This document shows, piece by piece, positions 52,055 to 61,068 of a stretch of DNA of 64,000 bases. This DNA comes from S5-A14a sp022766365 (lineage in GTDB: Bacteria; Bacillota; Clostridia; Peptostreptococcales; Anaerovoracaceae). The notes beneath the pieces were generated by a model. It was not told where the DNA came from. It did not search any database and saw nothing but the letters and a program-made list of their open reading frames with translations. The stretch lies in NCBI GenBank assembly GCA_050313295.1, contig JBNPLD010000005.1; one strand, 5' to 3'. Position 1 is the stretch's first letter, and each line of letters starts with the position of its first letter. A program made the translations under genes and the position numbers.

Positions 52055-55000
52055 ATGATAAAAAAAGGAAAACACAGTTTCCTGCTTGCGGCTGTTCTGA
52101 TTTTTACTATGATTTTCAGCACAGTCACACCTATGACAATGACAACATCACGAGCATATGCCGAAGATGGTGCCAAAGCTGAAGGGGTAAGTATCAAGCT
52201 GGAACGGTACAACTATGGTGATGGCGTAGGCATAACGCCAAAATGGGTGGAGTTGAATGCAGAGCATCAGTTTGCCGGGCTGTATGAGGAAATCAAAAAT
52301 GGACATGAATACGGCTTGAGGGCAGTGGTTAAAGGTTCTGATTCAAATGTAGAATGGACAGTTGAAGAAGGTTCTGACCTGATAAAAAGAGTTAAAAAAG
52401 GAAATGAAAATGAATATTTCTTCAATGTCATAGGGACAGGACATGTTAAGTTATCTGCGAAGTGCCAGGGTGTAACAAACTATGTGGAGTTTGACACAAC
52501 ATATCAGGAACAAACTCCGAATCAAGTTTATTGTGTATGGAAGCTTAATTCTGAACCTACATATAAGGATAAGAAACCTGTGATAGATGAAGACAATCAG
52601 GAACCTATTATCCTTGATGTGGGACAAAAAGCCTATATAGAAATAAGGGGTAAAAAATCCAAAGCTTATTTAAACGGTGTTGAAATACAAAACGACATAA
52701 CTTGGAAATATAGCTATAAAGATAACGGAGCTTCCACAAGCAAAGGCAGCAGCGAAGTTGCAAGTATAGACGCTAAACTGAATCAGTATAAAAATGCTAT
52801 GGGTCACAAGCACATTATTACAGCTAAAGCTCCAGGAAAAACTATTATCTCTTTAACTACAACTGTAAAAGGGAAAAAATTTGAGCTTAATATCCCTATT
52901 GAAGTTAAGGGTGATGAGCCTGCGGTTGAAAAAAAGCTTGATAAGGTTGATTTTCACCAAAAAGGTAAAAGAAATATGACATCAGACAAGTCATATGCAC
53001 CGCTGAATGGTGAGCTGAAAACAGTACCGGGACAGAAGACCTACCTTAAACCTGTTTTGAAAAATGGGGCAAAGGGGAAGATTTCATTCAAAGAAGATAA
53101 ATCTGCTCAGAACCTTGAAATTAAGGATGAAGGAAAGGGTATCTTTACAGTAAGGACAAATAAAGAAGGCGACTTCTTGATGAATGTTTTGGTTGATGAC
53201 AATGTTGAACAACAGATCAAAATTGTTGCAAAGAAGCAGTCACCGGTTTTACATATGAAGGAAATGCAATATGTTCAACACGGTCCTACGTGGGAATGGC
53301 AAATGCAATATAAGACGTTGAAGACTTATACTGCAGAAAATAATGTTATTGAAGAGAAGATCGGAACCATAAGGTATCTTCAGGCAGATATTCCGAGTGT
53401 AGAGGAAGCATATACATACACCTTTAAAGTGGACGATCCATCAGGGGTTTTAGATCAGACACAACTGACAAAAGCAAGCTTCAGCGATAAGGGGTTGCAG
53501 TATAGAATTGTGAACCCTGGTGAAGCAAAGGTTACAGTAAGCTGTATAGGCGGACAACAAGAGTTTATAATCAAAGTAAACGATGTTCCTGCAAAAAAAA
53601 TTGAGATAACCAATGCTCCTGAAGTTTTGGATATTGAGAATCCTTTGCAGCTAAAGGCTCGAGTTACACCATCAGAATCTACAGATAAGATTAAGTGGTC
53701 TGTTGATAAGGCTGATATATGTAAAGTATCCGAAACCGGACTTTTGACACCTGTAAAAGAGGGAGAAGTTAAGGTTACAGCAACTGCGGGGAAGGTAAAA
53801 GCTGAAGCAAAAATACTGATCAAAAAAACAACGTCAACGGATATTTATTTTAAAGACAACGAAACCGGACAGAAAACTTATGTAAAGGATAATAAAATCA
53901 CATTGAAGATGACTGATTCCGGTAAATTCTTCATGGCCGGTCAGGAGGACAATTCTGTCTTTGTGAGGAAATGGCATGCAGAGGAATATGTATATCATCC
54001 TGCATCAGATGAAAACTCATTTTGGTTCTGGATTGATCAAACCAACCGTTTCCATCCTAGAAAAGTCGGGACGAAAACAGTCAGAGTAGCTTTTGACATG
54101 GGGGGAAACCAATTCACCAAGGATTTCACTCTTGAAGTAATTCCGGGAAATGTAGAAGAAATAAAAGCCTATGCAATACGTGACAACAAAGAAGTTGAAT
54201 TGGGAGGCGAACCGCTTCCTGTTGCAGGCTCTGAGCGAGTAAAAGTTATCCTGAAGGGAAGGAATAAGGGAGAAGAAAATTTCAACGTACTCCCTGAGAC
54301 CTCATATGAGTTGGCATACAAGCCAAAACAGCATATTATAGGTAGTACATTTGCTCTATGGAGTCCTGAAACACATACAATCGATATAAGAATGCTTGAT
54401 GATACGGCAAAATTGAGCTTCAAGGCAACATCATCCTATGTTCCTCAAACCGGAATGGAAGGAGATGTGCCGAAGAGATGGCCGATACATGATTGGAACG
54501 CGAATGGTGATAAATTCAACGGTATGAGACATTATACTGATGAACAAGTTAAAGAATGGGGATTCTCAGGATTTACTTTAAGGACATTACCATATAATGC
54601 AAGTTACCATTCAGTTCTATGGAAATCATTGACCCCGGATATTGCAGAATTTGATCCCCTTCATGAAAACGGTCTTGTGCCTAAGAAGGCGGGGAAAGCC
54701 AAATTCATTGCTTACTTATCGGAAAATGAAAATATCAACAGAGAAGTCGAGGTTGAGTTCTATTATCTGCATCCGTTAAAGTCAGCAGCAGTCAAAGAAA
54801 AAGAGATCAAGTTAGATGTAAATAAAGCTAGAAACTTGGAAATAGAAGTAGCTCCTAAAAATGCCAGTGAACAAAGGTTTGTATGGACCTACAGTAAAGA
54901 GGGAATAGTTAAAGTATCTGACAAAGTCAACACTGATCCGACAGATGTGAATGTTGACAAATGGACAACTCACTCTATAGTTGGTCTTAAAGATGGAACT

Positions 55001-56065
55001 GTAGAAGTTACAGGAACACCGATGGATAGCACAAGTGGTGCAAAGCCGATTAAATTCAAGGTTGTTGTCGGAAAAGGTGATCCTGAAAAAGCCAAGACAA
55101 CAATCAAATTCACCGGAAACGGAGCAGCTGATGTTGATGGAGGTATGACCAAGGAAGCAGTTGTCGGAGAAAAAGTAAGCTTTAAGCTGAATAAGGACGA
55201 CGCATTTGATTATACTGTAACCATCGGAACTGAAAAGCTTGAAGCCAACAAAGCAGGCGAATATGAAATTGCCGGCGACAAGGTGGTTAAAGACGGAGTT
55301 ACAGTTAAGGTTGAAAAGGTTAAAAAACACAAAGAAGATGAGGTAAAAACTACCAAGACAACAATCAAATTCACCGGAAACGGAGCAGCTGATGTTGATG
55401 GAGGTAAGACCAAGGAAGCAGTTGTCGGAGAAAAAGTAAGCTTTAAGCTGAATAAGGACGACGCATTTGATTATACTGTAACTATCGGAACTGAAAAGCT
55501 TGAAGCAAACAAAGCAGGCGAATATGAAATTGCAGGCGACAAGGTGGTTAAAGACGGAGTTACAGTTAAGGTTGAAAAGGTTAAAAAACACAAAGAAGAT
55601 GAGGTAAAAACTACCAAGACAACAATCAAATTCACCGGAAACGGGGCAGCTGATGTTGATGGAGGAAAGACTAAGGAAGCAGTTGTCGGAGAAAAAGTAA
55701 GCTTTAAGCTGAATAAGGACGACGCATTTGATTATACTGTAACCCTCGGAACTGAAAAGCTTGAAGCCAACAAAGCAGGCGAATATGAAATTGCCGGCGA
55801 TAAGGTGGTTAAAGACGGAGTTACAGTTAAGGTCGAAAAGGTTAAAAAACACAAAGAGGATAAGATAGACAATAAATCAACTGCGGATAAATCAAATCCA
55901 GCGGCGTCCCACAAGGGGGCAGATAAAGGCAAAAAGCCGGCTAATGGTAAACTTCCAAAAACATCTGATCCGACAAACGGAGGATTGTATGGAATGATGA
56001 TATTAGCTTCTGCAGGTTTATTATTGTTCTTTGGAAAAAAGAGAAGACAAGAAGAGCATAATTAA
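52055..56065 (+). CDS. Large Ig-like surface protein with LPKTS anchor, cobalamin-controlled
   Basis: 1336 residues. A signal peptide (about 1-35, ends RAYAED) is followed by a long beta-rich region with Big2-type Ig-like domains (e.g. KIEITNAPEVLDIENPLQLK to AEAKILIK, about 510-590), three near-identical 87-residue repeats (about 1013-1270), a Lys-rich linker, then LPKTS, a membrane segment and KKRR tail. Sortase should link it to the wall. AGGAGG precedes the ATG. The cobalamin riboswitch upstream suggests that it is made when B12 is scarce, perhaps to capture corrinoids or a B12-rich partner; the ligand is unknown. Confidence 0.88.
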   Translation: MIKKGKHSFLLAAVLIFTMIFSTVTPMTMTTSRAYAEDGAKAEGVSIKLERYNYGDGVGITPKWVELNAEHQFAGLYEEIKNGHEYGLRAVVKGSDSNVEWTVEEGSDLIKRVKKGNENEYFFNVIGTGHVKLSAKCQGVTNYVEFDTTYQEQTPNQVYCVWKLNSEPTYKDKKPVIDEDNQEPIILDVGQKAYIEIRGKKSKAYLNGVEIQNDITWKYSYKDNGASTSKGSSEVASIDAKLNQYKNAMGHKHIITAKAPGKTIISLTTTVKGKKFELNIPIEVKGDEPAVEKKLDKVDFHQKGKRNMTSDKSYAPLNGELKTVPGQKTYLKPVLKNGAKGKISFKEDKSAQNLEIKDEGKGIFTVRTNKEGDFLMNVLVDDNVEQQIKIVAKKQSPVLHMKEMQYVQHGPTWEWQMQYKTLKTYTAENNVIEEKIGTIRYLQADIPSVEEAYTYTFKVDDPSGVLDQTQLTKASFSDKGLQYRIVNPGEAKVTVSCIGGQQEFIIKVNDVPAKKIEITNAPEVLDIENPLQLKARVTPSESTDKIKWSVDKADICKVSETGLLTPVKEGEVKVTATAGKVKAEAKILIKKTTSTDIYFKDNETGQKTYVKDNKITLKMTDSGKFFMAGQEDNSVFVRKWHAEEYVYHPASDENSFWFWIDQTNRFHPRKVGTKTVRVAFDMGGNQFTKDFTLEVIPGNVEEIKAYAIRDNKEVELGGEPLPVAGSERVKVILKGRNKGEENFNVLPETSYELAYKPKQHIIGSTFALWSPETHTIDIRMLDDTAKLSFKATSSYVPQTGMEGDVPKRWPIHDWNANGDKFNGMRHYTDEQVKEWGFSGFTLRTLPYNASYHSVLWKSLTPDIAEFDPLHENGLVPKKAGKAKFIAYLSENENINREVEVEFYYLHPLKSAAVKEKEIKLDVNKARNLEIEVAPKNASEQRFVWTYSKEGIVKVSDKVNTDPTDVNVDKWTTHSIVGLKDGTVEVTGTPMDSTSGAKPIKFKVVVGKGDPEKAKTTIKFTGNGAADVDGGMTKEAVVGEKVSFKLNKDDAFDYTVTIGTEKLEANKAGEYEIAGDKVVKDGVTVKVEKVKKHKEDEVKTTKTTIKFTGNGAADVDGGKTKEAVVGEKVSFKLNKDDAFDYTVTIGTEKLEANKAGEYEIAGDKVVKDGVTVKVEKVKKHKEDEVKTTKTTIKFTGNGAADVDGGKTKEAVVGEKVSFKLNKDDAFDYTVTLGTEKLEANKAGEYEIAGDKVVKDGVTVKVEKVKKHKEDKIDNKSTADKSNPAASHKGADKGKKPANGKLPKTSDPTNGGLYGMMILASAGLLLFFGKKRRQEEHN
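55092..55862 (+). repeat. Three 261-bp coding repeats
   Basis: Copies start at 55092, 55353 and 55614 and differ at only a few bases. Each codes an 87-residue beta-rich module (TTIKFTGNGAADVDGG start). Recent duplication or gene conversion; length variation is likely. Confidence 0.93.
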
Positions 56066-56154
56066 AAAGATTTCTTAAGTTATGCGCTGAAGTGTAGCGA
56101 GTGAATGTTACAAAATATGAGAATGCAATTCACTTGAAGTTTTATCACTCATTT

Positions 56155-56188
56155 AAGAGGGCTTTTACAGTAGTAAGAGCCCTCTTAC
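56155..56188 (+). terminator. Terminator after the Ig-like surface protein
   Basis: AAGAGGGCT / AGCCCTCTT stem with a 14-base loop; T-run weak. Confidence 0.7.
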
Positions 56189-56510
56189 TTATTATATAAC
56201 AATACAGCCTCCAACTATTTGTACATCATATCCGATTGAAAATAAAGAGTTGCTATGCTACAATTTATTATGCATAGAGTTTTTTATGAAATTGAAAATG
56301 AAACTTGTAAATGAAAGATTGTAATAATGGCAATCTGTTTTGTATAGTAAAGAATAATAGAAAGCCATACAAAATGCAAAAACTGTTGTTCAGATATAAG
56401 TTAAGTGGATTGTGCTACCGTTTCAAATAAGTGGAAAGAGCAATCATAGAAATTTAATGAAAGGCGAAAATCTTGATAAAGCAAGAGTTTTCGGACAGGT
56501 AAATATAGAA
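56189..56510. other. Gene-free AT-rich region before ychF
   Basis: No recognised feature beyond a probable ychF promoter area; no clear -35/-10 pair was found. Confidence 0.3.
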
Positions 56511-57611
56511 ATGAAGCTAGGTATCGTCGGTTTGCCAAATGTCGGGAAAAGCACTTTGTTCAATGCTATTACAAAAGCAGGAGCTGAAGCTGCTAATTAT
56601 CCGTTTTGCACTATTGAGCCAAATGTCGGAGTGGTAACTGTTCCTGATGAGAGAATCAAGGCTCTCCATGAAGTATATAATTCTAAGAAAACAATATATA
56701 CCACTATTGAGTTCAGCGATATTGCAGGATTGGTTAAGGGAGCATCAAAGGGTGAAGGGCTTGGCAACAAATTTCTCAGTCATATAAGGGAGGTTGCAGC
56801 CATAGTTCATGTTGTCAGGTGCTTCCAAGACGATAATATTGTGCATGTAGAAGGCACGGTTGATCCGATGGCGGATATTGAAACGATCAACATGGAGTTG
56901 ATTCTTTCAGATATGGAAATTCTTGAAAGAAGAATTTCCAAGACTCAGAAAAATCTGAAAGGAGATAAAAGCTTGCAAAAGGAGTTGAACATTCTTAACA
57001 AAGTCCATGATTTTATAGGATCGGGACAATCAGCAAGGGCCATGGAGTTAGACGAAGAAGAGGCAGACTTCGTCGAGGGGCTGGATCTTTTATCATACAA
57101 ACCGGTAATTTATGTGGCTAATGTAGCTGAAGATCAGATTTCGGATGAAGCGATTGAAAACAATACAATGATTCAAGATTTAAAAAAGTTTGCTGAATCA
57201 GAGGATGCCCGGGTAGTAGTAATATCTGCAGCTATTGAGGCGGAAATTGCAGAGCTTGACGACGAGGAGAAGGCAATGTTTCTGGAGGAACTTGGAGTTA
57301 CAAATTCGGGACTTGATAAACTGATAAAAGCATCATATAAACTTTTGAATCTGATTTCCTTTTTAACAGCAGGCGAGGATGAGGTAAGGGCTTGGACGAT
57401 TAAAGACGGAACGAAGGCACCTCAGGCTGCCGGAAAGATTCATACAGATTTTGAGAAGGGCTTTATACGAGCTGAAACAATTGCTTATGATAAGCTTATG
57501 GAATGTGGAGGAAAACTTTCCATAGCCAAAGAGAAAGGATGGATAAGATCGGAGGGTAAGGATTACGTCGTGAAAGATGGAGATGTGATGAATTTCCTAT
57601 TTAATGTTTAG
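56511..57611 (+). CDS. ychF: Ribosome-associated GTPase/ATPase YchF
   Basis: 366 residues, the family length. G1 GLPNVGKSTLFNA, G3-like DIAGLVKGAS, NVAE in place of NKxD (ATP preference of YchF/OLA1), and the C-terminal TGS-like domain (TAGEDEVRAWTI, VHTDFEKGF-type). The ATG is set by homology: MKLGIVGLPNVG is the usual start. Confidence 0.97.
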   Translation: MKLGIVGLPNVGKSTLFNAITKAGAEAANYPFCTIEPNVGVVTVPDERIKALHEVYNSKKTIYTTIEFSDIAGLVKGASKGEGLGNKFLSHIREVAAIVHVVRCFQDDNIVHVEGTVDPMADIETINMELILSDMEILERRISKTQKNLKGDKSLQKELNILNKVHDFIGSGQSARAMELDEEEADFVEGLDLLSYKPVIYVANVAEDQISDEAIENNTMIQDLKKFAESEDARVVVISAAIEAEIAELDDEEKAMFLEELGVTNSGLDKLIKASYKLLNLISFLTAGEDEVRAWTIKDGTKAPQAAGKIHTDFEKGFIRAETIAYDKLMECGGKLSIAKEKGWIRSEGKDYVVKDGDVMNFLFNV

Positions 57612-57628
57612 TAAGGGAGAGTGATTTA

Positions 57629-58078
57629 ATGTTTGGCTTGTCCACGAAAGAAAAGATATATAAAATTATCATATATTTTTACGATATATTTATTCATGAA
57701 TATATTGAACGAGTCGGAAATATTATCAGAAATAATGATGATTTGCCCCAAAATAAACTTGACAATATGCTGGAAGCCGCGAAGATAGAATACCATCAGA
57801 AAGTATTTGAGGAATCAAGGAATTATATAGTGGAAAAACTGCCACAAACAAAAAGCAGGCTAGAAGAGGCACTGGAATATCCGGAAAGGCTAGGGCTTAA
57901 TAAAAAGGATATCAATACAGAGATTACGCCGGGGAAAATCCTCATAGTTTTACTTTACGGCACAAAGAAGCGATTACCAAAAGCAAAGGAATGTTCTGCA
58001 CTTGATTTTGTAATTCACGAGAAGTTAAGAAACGAATTGATGGATTTAGATTCTAAAATTGGGAAAGCTGATGAATAA
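57629..58078 (+). CDS. Hypothetical protein after ychF
   Basis: 149 residues, helical and charged, no signal peptide. Not recognised. GGGAGAG precedes the ATG, 17 bp after ychF, so it is probably co-transcribed with ychF. Confidence 0.65.
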   Translation: MFGLSTKEKIYKIIIYFYDIFIHEYIERVGNIIRNNDDLPQNKLDNMLEAAKIEYHQKVFEESRNYIVEKLPQTKSRLEEALEYPERLGLNKKDINTEITPGKILIVLLYGTKKRLPKAKECSALDFVIHEKLRNELMDLDSKIGKADE

Positions 58079-58213
58079 TCGTATATAGTCTCAAAAATTA
58101 TTCAATGTAATATAGAAATTCCAATAAACAACATTTAGATGGCAAGTTTAGTCATTTCAAAAAATTAATATGTACACCTTATGGGAAAATCTGTAAATTT
58201 ATATTACCAACAT

Positions 58214-58237
58214 AGCCACCGTATATGGTGGTTTTTA
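58214..58237 (+). terminator. Terminator before the pilus locus
   Basis: GCCACC-GTATAT-GGTGGT hairpin with five T; it closes the ychF unit. Confidence 0.7.
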
Positions 58238-58272
58238 ATTGGAATAAAATTTATCGAGAGGAGATAAGAAAA

Positions 58273-60138
58273 TTGAAGGAATTTGTAGTTGAAAAAGTGT
58301 ACACGTTGATGAAGAAACTTGCCGTTTTTTTAGCAATGTTTTTTTGTTTAGCTGTTTTGTTGACACAAAATTTTACAAGCTTTGCAGCACAAGAGGACGT
58401 TATCGATACGAGCAAAACAGGCTCTCTGACAATTCACAAGTATGACATAACAGCAGCGGAAAAGAACGGTGTAGACCTATCAAAGTATAAATCTACAGGG
58501 GAAAGGAATAAGGCAGCCGAAACGGCTCTGTCAAACTATGTGATTGAAGGGGTTGAGTTCAGCTACGTGAAGGTGGCTGATATAGTCACAGATAACAGAA
58601 CCGCCGGGAAAGTTCAGGTGAAATATGAACTGGATCCAAAACTTATGGATATCCTGAACCTTAATAAAAAGGAAAAACTACAGACAGCAGCAGATATCAA
58701 TAACAGAATGAAGGCAATTCTCACAGGAGATAATACTTCTGCGAAAAACAGCCTTAAAAGATACATTGAAAAATCAAACCTGACAAGAATGCCGCTGACA
58801 GATAAAAACGGAGTGGCTAAAAAAGCGGGGATACCTGTAGCACTTTATCTGGTAGTTGAAACCAAGGTTCCTGCAAATGTTCACTATACCACAGATCCGT
58901 TCTTCGTATCTGTACCGTCAACGGACAGCAAAGGAGATAAATGGTTTTATGATATAGATGTTTATCCTAAGAACCAGACAAACTATCCAAGCCTTGATAA
59001 GTATGTAAGGCAGCATGATGATGCGGCACTTTACGGTAACCTTGCATATGATGAACACGCAACGGCTTCAATGGGAGACAGGGTAGATTATGCAGTTGTA
59101 ACAAAGATTCCTAAAATCACAGATGAATCCACATATCTCACAAAATGGGATTTTGTGGATACCATCGAAAAGGGACTATCATACAATAAAGATCCGGAGA
59201 TATATTTTTACAATACCAAGGCGGAAGCAGAAGCAAATGATCCGTCAAAGGCTATCAAAAGGTGGGAAAGAGGTTCTGCCAACTTCAGAGCAAGCTACAC
59301 AGGTAATCAGATGACTGTAAAGACAACAGAACAAGGTCTTGCAGCAATCAGTCCTGAACTTAGAGAGAAGTATATGGTGGTTTCTTACTCCTGCACTCTG
59401 ACAGAAGATGCAGTTTTAGGTGATAGGGGAAACGATAACAATGTAGAGCTGACTTGGTCAAGGACGAGCATGAACTATGAAGATCACCTTAAAGATAAGA
59501 CTAGAGTATACTCATATGGGCTTGACCTTACAAAGACATTCCAGAGCAAAAACAAGAAGCCGAATGCAACAAAAGTACAGTTTGTACTGATGAACAAAAC
59601 AGACGGACACTTTTTAACAGCTAAAAAGGTGGCAAACGGTACATACAAGGTAACGGATAATGTTAAGGGGAAAGCAGAAAAGGAAGGCACGGTTTTCTCA
59701 CCTGATGCAAAGGGGAAGATGAATATTCTGGGTCTTGAGGCAAATGAATATGTACTTACAGAGATTCACACATCTGAAGGCTATCAGCTTCTTAAGGAGC
59801 CTATCACTATCCTCATCAAGAGTACAAAGGATAACTTCGTTTCAACAAAAACCACCCACTATGATAAGGTTGCAATAGCTAATAACCCTAATACAGAAAT
59901 TATTTATCTGGAGGGAGAAAGAGCAGCTGCATTTGTAAACGGAAACAGAGCAGAAATGCTCAAAAGCGGAGATTCTGCCAATGCAAAGGTAAAGATGGCT
60001 GTTGTGAACTCGGAGAAGTATGAAGCTCCAATGACAGGTGATGTTGCTAAACTCCTTCTTCCTGCACTGGGATTGGTACTTGGACTTGTAGGAGTAGCAC
60101 TTATGAAGAGAAAGCCTGAAGAAAAAGATGAGCTCTAA
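58273..60138 (+). CDS. Sortase-assembled pilus backbone pilin
   Basis: 621 residues. Signal peptide (about 12-40, ends SFAAQ), then SpaA/GramPos-pilin domains. The pilin motif VYPKN supplies Lys233 for polymerisation, and the E-box YVLTEIHTSEGYQLL for isopeptide bonds. The C-terminal sorting motif is PMTGD with a helix and KRK. TTG 58273 is chosen because GAGAGGAG lies 8 bases upstream; ATG 58309 has no site. First gene of a pilin-sortase-adhesin cluster. Confidence 0.9.
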   Translation: MKEFVVEKVYTLMKKLAVFLAMFFCLAVLLTQNFTSFAAQEDVIDTSKTGSLTIHKYDITAAEKNGVDLSKYKSTGERNKAAETALSNYVIEGVEFSYVKVADIVTDNRTAGKVQVKYELDPKLMDILNLNKKEKLQTAADINNRMKAILTGDNTSAKNSLKRYIEKSNLTRMPLTDKNGVAKKAGIPVALYLVVETKVPANVHYTTDPFFVSVPSTDSKGDKWFYDIDVYPKNQTNYPSLDKYVRQHDDAALYGNLAYDEHATASMGDRVDYAVVTKIPKITDESTYLTKWDFVDTIEKGLSYNKDPEIYFYNTKAEAEANDPSKAIKRWERGSANFRASYTGNQMTVKTTEQGLAAISPELREKYMVVSYSCTLTEDAVLGDRGNDNNVELTWSRTSMNYEDHLKDKTRVYSYGLDLTKTFQSKNKKPNATKVQFVLMNKTDGHFLTAKKVANGTYKVTDNVKGKAEKEGTVFSPDAKGKMNILGLEANEYVLTEIHTSEGYQLLKEPITILIKSTKDNFVSTKTTHYDKVAIANNPNTEIIYLEGERAAAFVNGNRAEMLKSGDSANAKVKMAVVNSEKYEAPMTGDVAKLLLPALGLVLGLVGVALMKRKPEEKDEL

Positions 60139-60181
60139 GAATTAGAAAGAGAAAAATGAATAAAAAATAGAAAGAAAAGTC

Positions 60182-61039
60182 ATGAAATATAGAGTTGCTA
60201 GAAAGTTTCTCATATCTTCAATATTTCTTGCAGCTATAGGACTCATGTCTTATCCCTTTGCAGCAAACTTTTTTTATCAAAGCAAAGCAGACTCATATAT
60301 TGAGGTATACAAAGACAAGGAAAAAGATATGAGTAATGAAGAAAGGGAAGAAATTTTGAGAAAAGCCGAGATATATAACGAGGGGATACTGAACGGCAAT
60401 AATGTTATCATAGATCCTTTTTCAGGTGAGGTAAAAGAAAAGGTTACATATGAGGATATTTTAAATACAGCTGAAGGTGGTGTCATGGGAGTAATTGAAA
60501 TTCCTCAGATTGATGTGAAGCTTCCCATATACCACGGAACCGGTGCAGCTGTCCTGGAGCGTGGTATCGGTCATGTGAGAGAGTCATCTCTTCCCATAGG
60601 AGGAAAGGGAACGCACTCCGTTCTTACAGGGCATACAGGCTTAAATAACGCTAAGATGTTTTCGGATATCGACAGGCTTAAGAAAGGTGACAAGTTCTTC
60701 ATAAAGATACTTGGAAAGACACTTGCATACAGGGTTGACAAAATATCCGTGGTGCTCCCTGAAGATTTAAAGGGAATCACCGTGGAAAAGGATAAAGACT
60801 ATTGCACTCTCCTCACCTGCACGCCATACGGCATAAACGACCACAGGCTTCTTGTGAGGGGAAAGAGAGTTACATATAGACCGGGAGATGAGAATGCCCA
60901 TCTCACAAAGAGGAAAGGATCAAGGTGGATGGAAGAGTATAAATACGCTCTTTTCATAAGTGCCTTGGCAGGAGGGTGTTTTGCTTTCCGGTCATATATG
61001 ATGAAACATGTTAAAACAAAAGATGCTCACAGACAGTGA
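60182..61039 (+). CDS. srtC: Class C (pilus-assembling) sortase
   Basis: 285 residues. N-terminal membrane helix, class C lid motif DPF (78-80), catalytic His in LTGHTGL, Cys213 in LLTCTPYG, Arg in HRLLVRG, and a C-terminal helix. It joins pilin subunits through the VYPKN lysine. It overlaps none of the pilin genes, but the next frame begins at its stop. Confidence 0.95.
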   Translation: MKYRVARKFLISSIFLAAIGLMSYPFAANFFYQSKADSYIEVYKDKEKDMSNEEREEILRKAEIYNEGILNGNNVIIDPFSGEVKEKVTYEDILNTAEGGVMGVIEIPQIDVKLPIYHGTGAAVLERGIGHVRESSLPIGGKGTHSVLTGHTGLNNAKMFSDIDRLKKGDKFFIKILGKTLAYRVDKISVVLPEDLKGITVEKDKDYCTLLTCTPYGINDHRLLVRGKRVTYRPGDENAHLTKRKGSRWMEEYKYALFISALAGGCFAFRSYMMKHVKTKDAHRQ

Positions 61040-61068
61040 GCTGTATTCATAAGAAAAAGGTGAATTTA

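Noticed and set aside
54812..55852. 346-residue open frame on the minus strand
   Set aside because: It is the antisense of the 261-bp repeats of the surface-protein gene; no ribosome site, and low-complexity hydrophobic product.
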